Source: Aalborgiella sp031424795
GTDB lineage: Bacteria > Pseudomonadota > Gammaproteobacteria > Burkholderiales > Burkholderiaceae_C
DNA: 6,482 nt
Reading direction: 5' to 3'
Assembly (NCBI GenBank): GCA_031424795.1
Contig: JANPIC010000002.1
Location: 1 to 6,482 of the forward strand
Shown: piece by piece, positions 4,756 through 6,482 of the stretch
Layout of the letters: the number at the start of each line of letters is the position of its first letter
Numbering within the stretch: the first letter of the stretch is position 1
Position numbers and translations under genes: made by a program
Notes under the pieces: generated by a model
The model's input: the letters and a program-made list of their open reading frames with translations, nothing else
What the model was told of the DNA's origin: nothing
The model's database searches: none

Positions 4756-6482
4756 ATGATTCAAATCACTCTTCCCGACGGCTCCAAACGTGACTACGAA
4801 GCTAGCAGCGTCACGGTGGCGGATGTCGCTTTGTCTATTGGCGCGGGGTTGGCTAAGGCTGCGCTGGCGGGAAAAGTCAGAGCCGCAGGCGATCCTGAAG
4901 GTTCAGGCAAGGTGGTGGATACGAGTTTCAGCATCACCAAAGACAGCACGTTGGCCATCATCACCGCCAAAGACGCGGATGGGTTGGAGGTGATTCGCCA
5001 CTCGACGGCGCATTTACTGGCTTATGCGGTGAAAGAGCTGTTTCCAGACGCGCAGGTGACGATTGGCCCTGTGATTGAGCACGGCTTTTTCTACGATTTC
5101 TCTTACAAACGCCCGTTCACGCTGGAAGATTTGGCGCTGATTGAGAAGAAGATGACTGAGCTTTCGAACAAAGACGAACCTGTCACCCGCCGCGTGTTGC
5201 CGCGTGACGAGGCGGTGAGCTATTTCAAAAGCTTGGGTGAGCATTACAAGGCCGAGATCATTGGCAGCATTCCAGCGGGTGAAGACGTGTCGCTCTATAA
5301 AGAAGGCGCGTTTGAAGACCTGTGCCGTGGCCCGCACGTGCCGTCTACCGGCAAATTGAAGCATTTCAAGCTGATGAAGCTGGCCGGTGCTTACTGGCGC
5401 GGCGACCACAAAAACGAGATGCTGCAGCGTATTTACGGCACAGCCTGGGGCAGCAAAGACGAGTTGCAACAGCATTTGAAAATGCTGGAAGAAGCCGAAA
5501 AGCGTGACCACCGCAAGCTGGGGCGCGAGCTGGATTTGTTCCACATTGACGAGCATTCGCCTGGCACGGTGTTTTGGCACCCCAAGGGCTGGACGCTGTG
5601 GCAGGGCGTGGAACAGTACATGCGCAAAATCTACCAAGACAACGGCTACCTAGAGGTCAAAGGGCCGCAGATTTTGGACCAAAGTCTGTGGGAAAAAACT
5701 GGCCATTGGGACAAGTACAAAGAGAACATGTTCGTGACGGAGTCAGAAAAGCGCGATTACGCCCTGAAGCCGATGAACTGTCCGGGCCATATCCTGATCT
5801 ACAAACACGGCCTGAAAAGCTACCGCGACTTGCCGCTGCGCTTCGGTGAATTTGGCGCTTGCCACCGCAATGAGCCTTCGGGCGGGCTGCACGGCATTAT
5901 GCGGGTGCGCGCGTTCACGCAGGACGATGGGCATATTTTTTGCACCGAAGCGCAAATCCAAAGCGAAGTGATTGCGTTCACCGCGTTGCTGCAAAAAGTG
6001 TATGCTGATTTTGGCTTCAAAAACATCATCTACAAGCTCTCCACCCGACCTGAAAAGCGCATTGGCTCTGAAGAAAGCTGGGACAAGGCTGAGCATGCTT
6101 TGGCGGAGGGTTTGAAAGCGTCAGGCTGCGAATTCACCTATTTGCCGGGCGAGGGCGCGTTTTACGGCCCGAAAATTGAGTACACGCTGAAAGACGCGCT
6201 GGGTCGTGAATGGCAGTGCGGTACGATTCAGGTTGACCCCAACATGCCTGAGCGCTTGGACGCCGAGTACGTGGGTGAAGACGGTGGCCGCCACCGCCCC
6301 ATCATGCTGCACCGCGCGATTGTGGGCAGTTTGGAGCGTTTTATCGGCATTTTGATCGAAGAACACTCTGGCGCTTTGCCGTTCTGGTTAGCGCCCATGC
6401 AGGTTTCCGTGCTCAATATCACCGATTCGCAGGCTGAATATGCCAAAGAAGTGGCAAAAACGCTGCAAAATCAGGGGTTTAG
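4756..6482 (+). CDS. thrS: Threonyl-tRNA synthetase, 3' end beyond the window
   Basis: This class II aminoacyl-tRNA synthetase charges tRNA-Thr in the cytoplasm and edits mischarged Ser-tRNA. The frame is open for 575 residues to the window edge; about 60-70 C-terminal residues of the anticodon domain are missing. The order is as in bacterial ThrRS: TGS domain from MIQITLPDGS (about 1-70), editing domain with H82 and H86 (HSTAH) and C190 and H194 (CRGPH), then the catalytic core. The core zinc ligands are C342 (MNCPGH), H393 (DDGH) and H519 (MLHRAIVGSLERF), each 8 beyond the E. coli numbers. Motif 2 is FGACHRNEPSGGLHG. The start is set by the conserved N-terminus; no Shine-Dalgarno precedes it. 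In related genomes infC, rpmI and rplT usually follow, which cannot be checked here. The gene appears intact and ordinary. Confidence 0.97.
   Translation, partial: MIQITLPDGSKRDYEASSVTVADVALSIGAGLAKAALAGKVRAAGDPEGSGKVVDTSFSITKDSTLAIITAKDADGLEVIRHSTAHLLAYAVKELFPDAQVTIGPVIEHGFFYDFSYKRPFTLEDLALIEKKMTELSNKDEPVTRRVLPRDEAVSYFKSLGEHYKAEIIGSIPAGEDVSLYKEGAFEDLCRGPHVPSTGKLKHFKLMKLAGAYWRGDHKNEMLQRIYGTAWGSKDELQQHLKMLEEAEKRDHRKLGRELDLFHIDEHSPGTVFWHPKGWTLWQGVEQYMRKIYQDNGYLEVKGPQILDQSLWEKTGHWDKYKENMFVTESEKRDYALKPMNCPGHILIYKHGLKSYRDLPLRFGEFGACHRNEPSGGLHGIMRVRAFTQDDGHIFCTEAQIQSEVIAFTALLQKVYADFGFKNIIYKLSTRPEKRIGSEESWDKAEHALAEGLKASGCEFTYLPGEGAFYGPKIEYTLKDALGREWQCGTIQVDPNMPERLDAEYVGEDGGRHRPIMLHRAIVGSLERFIGILIEEHSGALPFWLAPMQVSVLNITDSQAEYAKEVAKTLQNQGF

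Noticed and set aside
5014..5637. A 207-codon open frame on the minus strand within thrS.
   Set aside because: It lies wholly antisense to a clearly conserved thrS frame, has low-complexity His/Phe/Arg-rich composition typical of antisense shadows, and shows no recognisable domain.

Overview
The window looks like a chromosomal segment of a betaproteobacterium, most likely Burkholderiales and probably Comamonadaceae-like (Rhodoferax/Polaromonas type). The grounds are the protein style of the threonyl-tRNA synthetase and CoA ligase, a moderate-to-high GC housekeeping background, and AT-rich intergenic repeats with ATAGC/GCTAG arms that resemble, from memory, repeats common in that family. This is an inference from sequence character; no 16S rRNA or comparable marker is present.

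Layout, left to right. (1) 2-1293, +: the 3' part of an aryl-CoA ligase of the 2-aminobenzoate/benzoate-CoA ligase type, broken by an apparent one-base deletion near 356-358. (2) 1306-1369: a large inverted repeat made of two dRS3-like palindromes, possibly acting as terminator. (3) 1441-1836, +: a RidA-family protein that lacks the canonical catalytic arginine. (4) 1932-2546, +: a secreted protein of unknown function with two tandem DUF4214-like helical units. (5) 2574-3089, -: a VOC (glyoxalase/dioxygenase superfamily) gene with an in-frame TAG at codon 35; its 3' end runs into an intergenic repeat. (6) 3284-4624: a compact mercury-type module, with merR on + and merT-merP-GDCCVxC gene on -, sharing a textbook MerR operator with a 19-bp spacer. 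No merA is present. (7) 4756-6482, +: thrS, complete at the 5' end and cut by the window edge.

The MerR triad of cysteines, the MerT cysteine pairs and the MerP CxxC are all present. The cassette should therefore sense and import Hg(II) or a similar thiophilic metal, but there is no reductase here; an 11-cysteine GDCCVxC mini-protein is coupled to merP by an ATGA overlap. Three direct copies of one intergenic repeat (sharing the 18-mer AATAAATACGCCGGCTAG) lie at the joints VOC 3' end / mer left edge / mer right edge, so the mer cassette is bracketed almost exactly by direct repeats. It is also more AT-rich than its flanks in the lines counted, which suggests acquisition.

Two of the genes carry single-base lesions (ligase frameshift, VOC nonsense codon). 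These may be real decay or sequence errors. No RNA genes, CRISPR array, transposase or integrase were found, and no gene-free stretch exceeds about 180 bases.
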